Both the position numbers and the translations under genes were made by a program. A stretch of DNA of 17,410 nucleotides from assembly GCA_001986395.2 (NCBI GenBank), contig MQVO02000176.1, forward strand, positions 1 through 17,410, in the 5' to 3' direction. Shown piece by piece: positions 15,180-17,410 of the stretch. Under the pieces are notes generated by a model that was not told the DNA's origin, made no database searches, and saw nothing but the letters and a program-made list of their open reading frames with translations. This stretch comes from Irpex lacteus. Lineage: Eukaryota; Basidiomycota; Agaricomycetes; Polyporales; Irpicaceae. Position 1 is the first letter of the stretch, and each line of letters opens with the position of its first letter.

Positions 15180-15435
15180 AAACTATCAAATTGTCGGGAA
15201 CACCTTAAAGCTATTTTAACTAAATGTGTTAGGTAACTAATTCATGGCTCAGGTAATGACTCGAGGTATGGTAAAATCGAAATAGAGGCACGTAAGGAAA
15301 TAGATGAAGGTGGTGAAGGTGGGGAAGGTGGGGACCAAGGTTCCACTATCGTTCCACAAAGGTTACTAACCAAAAGAAATTAATTATAATTAAAGAAGAA
15401 AGAATAGAGTGTCTGAATTGGATATACTCTATGAG
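15180..15435 (+). ncRNA. Group I intron core remnant
   Basis: atcaaattgtcgggaacacc at about 15184-15203 has the P element form (AATTGcnGGGAAnnCC), followed by ttaaagct. ggctcaggtaatgactcgag then ggtatggtaaaatcgaaat matches the Q/R region of many fungal mitochondrial introns, and ggttccactatcgttccac, ggttactaaccaaaag and agagtgtctgaattgg provide the P8/P7 side. Between about 15305 and 15335 a gaaggtggggaaggtgggga repeat extends a peripheral loop. The exon on the 3' side (about 15436 onward) is not identified. Together with the upstream endonuclease tail this is the 3' half of a decayed intron. Confidence 0.72.
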
Positions 15436-15849
15436 CTTACCAGGCTCTTATGCTTTCCATTACATTAACTCGCATCAGGGGATTTAGGAAATATTAAAAT
15501 AATATAAAATTGAAATCTTAAAAGAAGCACTATTATTAATTGAGATACAAAATAATAAAATAATTATTTTAGTGTAGTATATTAACATTCATAAATATTG
15601 TATCTTATTTATAAAACACTTAATTATCAGGACCTGAGAAAAAAATAAAACGTATGTATATTATTTCTTAAGTGGATTGTTAAATGATAATTAACTATTT
15701 TTAAGTATATACCTTTTTATTAAAAAAAGGAAAGAAGCTAAGTATAAAAATTTTAATTATCTAAGTACATTAATACTATCTTTATTTATGTATAAAAATA
15801 AAAATTTTATATATAGATTTTTAGTAGTATATTTAATTTCATAAATATT
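15436..15849. other. AT-rich spacer upstream of rps3
   Basis: A short GC-richer piece (15436-15485) follows the intron core and could be a remnant of the 3' exon, but it is not recognised. The rest is AT-rich with hairpin B10. No tRNA was found. Confidence 0.35.
15712..15730. repeat. Family B hairpin, copy B10 (minimal)
   Basis: cctttttattaaaaaaagg is a compact hairpin with no C-run extension, 120 bases before rps3. Confidence 0.45.
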
Positions 15850-16861
15850 ATGCAAAAATTAAATAAAATCCAAAAATTAAACTTAGAATTAAAAAACTAT
15901 GTTCATAGAATAAAAGCACAAGCAAATTTATTAAACAATAAAGATGAAAGTGCAAATTTTATTTCTAATAGCCAAGGCAATATTAAACAAAATAAAAATT
16001 TACTAAATAATAATTCTACTCAGCCTTTCCAGTGCTCTGCCCTCTAAAGAGGAAAATATGATAGAGGATAAAGGACAAAAAAAACCTAAATCTACTAACA
16101 GATTAAATTTAAACAGTAAAGGTAGAATAAATTCTTTCAAAAACCAATGTATCTAATCAGTAAAAAAATACATAGACACATTAGATCTTTAGTTAAATTT
16201 AATACTGATTTAGCTCACAATAGTACTATTTCTTATAATTTTTATAATAATAATAAAAAATTTAATATTAACTCTATCTTAAGTAATTCTTTTTTTAAAC
16301 TTAGGTAATATTATTAGTAAACCTGTGATATTCTTTAGCCCCAATAAAATTACTATTAATTTATTTTACTATTTTTACAATCAGAAAAAAGTTATAATTT
16401 AATAAGTGAATCTGAAAATTTAGAGTACTTATGTTCATTTTTAAGTAATAAATTTAAAAAGAGGTTAAGATTGAATTAATTAGATTACACCATCCTGCAT
16501 TAGAAAGTCAAATCTTAGCTAATACTATTGGTTTTATCTCTAATAATAAAAAAGTAAGATTTAGATCTATTATAACTAGTCTTTACATAACACTCAAATA
16601 ATTAAATTAAATGATTCTCCCAAAGGTATAGAAGAATCTAATTTAAATTATTGTAGACCTACTGCGCTTATTGGTATTAAAGTAAGATTAGGTGGTCGTA
16701 TACTTAGTCAAAAAATAGTACCTAGATTTACTACATTTAATAAACAAAAAGGAGCTTTTGCTAGAATTAAATCAGATTTTACAACTCAATCTAGATTTAC
16801 AAACAAAAGTAGAAGAGGTGCATTTAGTTATACAGTAACAATAGCACATAAATCATTTTAA
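15850..16861 (+). CDS. rps3: Mitochondrial ribosomal protein S3, multiple frame breaks
   Basis: A small-subunit ribosomal protein encoded in many fungal mitochondria. The start MQKLNKIQKLNLELKNYVH is AT-rich and lysine/asparagine-rich, as is usual. The conserved C-terminus reads RPTALIGIKVRLGGRILSQK, IVPRFTTFNKQKGAFARIK, then FTTQSRFTNKSRRGAFSYTV and TIAHKSF before TAA. Between them recognisable pieces lie in several frames (ISKKIHRHIRSLVKFN; IISKPVIFFSPNKITINLF; ENLEYLCSFLSNKF; ELIRLHHPALESQILANTIG). Breaks are single-base changes mainly in A or T runs (for example near 16048-16080, 16156, 16295, 16390, 16460 and 16590). A GC-rich patch cagtgctctgccctctaaagagg at about 16030 may be a small insertion. 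Total length of about 335 codons is normal. The strength of conservation argues for assembly error or very recent decay. Confidence 0.88.
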
Positions 16862-16956
16862 ATTATTTTTAAGTAAACCCCATTTGAATTAAATTTGGGT
16901 CTCATGTTTATCATATAATATCAAGTATAAATATTTTAACTTCTTTCAAGAGTGAT

Positions 16957-17410
16957 ATGATTAATATTTTATCTGGTTTAGATAAATCGTTTACATATAA
17001 AATTGATTACGGGTTGTATTATCATTGTAATGAGGTTGATGAGAGTTTAAATTTAAACGGTAATATTCCTAGTTATGATTATATGACCTCTAGCAATGAA
17101 TATCGTGATGGGATTGTGCAGCATTTTTAGGGCTTGCTTGATTAGAGAACAGTTTTAAATATAAAGGATATTTAAATGTGCATTCTGAAATATTTACTCC
17201 GGTCTCTTTTTCGAAGAAAGCTGATCTGGTTGATTATGCTAAAATATACGTGTTATTTTAGATGATTGTGTTAGAAGTTGTAATGAGGGGCATGATAGAG
17301 AGGGTTTTTTTGAGTTTAAAAGATCAACTTTAGTTACTATCAATTATTTCTGATTTCTCAACGTGATGCGTCTAGTAATACCGTGAATAATGTTTATAAT
17401 ATGGGTGGTT
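16957..17410 (+). pseudogene. Unassigned coding sequence, broken, runs off the window
   Basis: The ATG frame starts MINILSGLDKSFTYKIDYGL, continues YYHCNEVDESLNLNGNIPSY and stops at TAG 17128-17130. Further protein-like pieces follow in other frames (NVHSEIFTPVSFSKKADLVD; LDDCVRSCNEGHDREGFFEF). Use of G and T at third positions is higher than in the core genes, suggesting a foreign source such as a plasmid. I recognise no family. Breaks lie near T-runs, as elsewhere in the window. Confidence 0.35.

Noticed and set aside
1..17410. CRISPR array or bacterial-type operon
   Set aside because: Repeats are palindromic, irregularly spaced and lack unique equal-length spacers; all recognised genes are mitochondrial or mitochondrial-plasmid type.

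Overview
This window looks like part of an AT-rich fungal mitochondrial genome. The base composition, the gene set (cox3, nad4, nad3, nad2, atp8, rps3, cob and atp6 pieces, mitochondrial tRNAs), the group I intron endonuclease pieces and a linear-plasmid-type family B DNA polymerase all point that way. A dpo remnant beside rps3 and LAGLIDADG/NUMOD introns would suit a basidiomycete (Agaricomycete-like) mitochondrion, but the phylum is inference. Several frames stay open only if TGA is read as tryptophan (atp8, the 5' end of dpo, a reverse-transcriptase remnant, an unassigned remnant at 1217-1815), which supports translation table 4.

Layout. 1-3400: AT-rich spacer with an unassigned, relatively GC-rich minus-strand coding remnant (1217-1815), a small ORF (2176-2415) and an unexplained GC-richer block (2700-3420). 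3737-7200: conserved minus-strand genes cox3 (intact), nad4 (one frame break) and tRNA-Met, with unidentified coding debris between cox3 and nad4. 7482-11250: plasmid and retroelement debris, namely a group II intron reverse-transcriptase N-terminus, a broken dpo in two pieces, and two unassigned minus-strand gene remnants, with a tRNA-Ile between them. 11324-12484: minus-strand group atp8, tRNA-Ile, tRNA-Phe, nad2 3' end and nad3. The nad3 3' end runs into a fragment of cox1 exon plus the start of a LAGLIDADG intron ORF. 12890-14170: a plus-strand, GC-richer island with a decayed LAGLIDADG/NUMOD endonuclease, a cob exon and a second group I intron core. 14514-15440: an atp6 3' fragment, a homing-endonuclease DNA-binding tail and a group I intron core. 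15850-16861: rps3 in several frames. 16957 to the end: an unassigned broken ORF.

Two families of short palindromic elements are scattered through the window. Family A has arms like CCCCAAAAAACTAG...CTAGTTTTTTTGGGG. Family B is a C-tract plus T-tract hairpin. Family A copies sit exactly where dpo ends and where the atp6 fragment begins, and a family B hairpin splits another remnant, so these elements appear tied to gene breakage.

Many reading frames, including nad4 and rps3, are broken by single-base changes in homopolymer runs. Uncorrected homopolymer errors in the assembly must therefore be excluded before calling these genes dead. The core genes would supply complex I, complex IV, ATP synthase and the mitoribosome; the rest is selfish or horizontally moved DNA.
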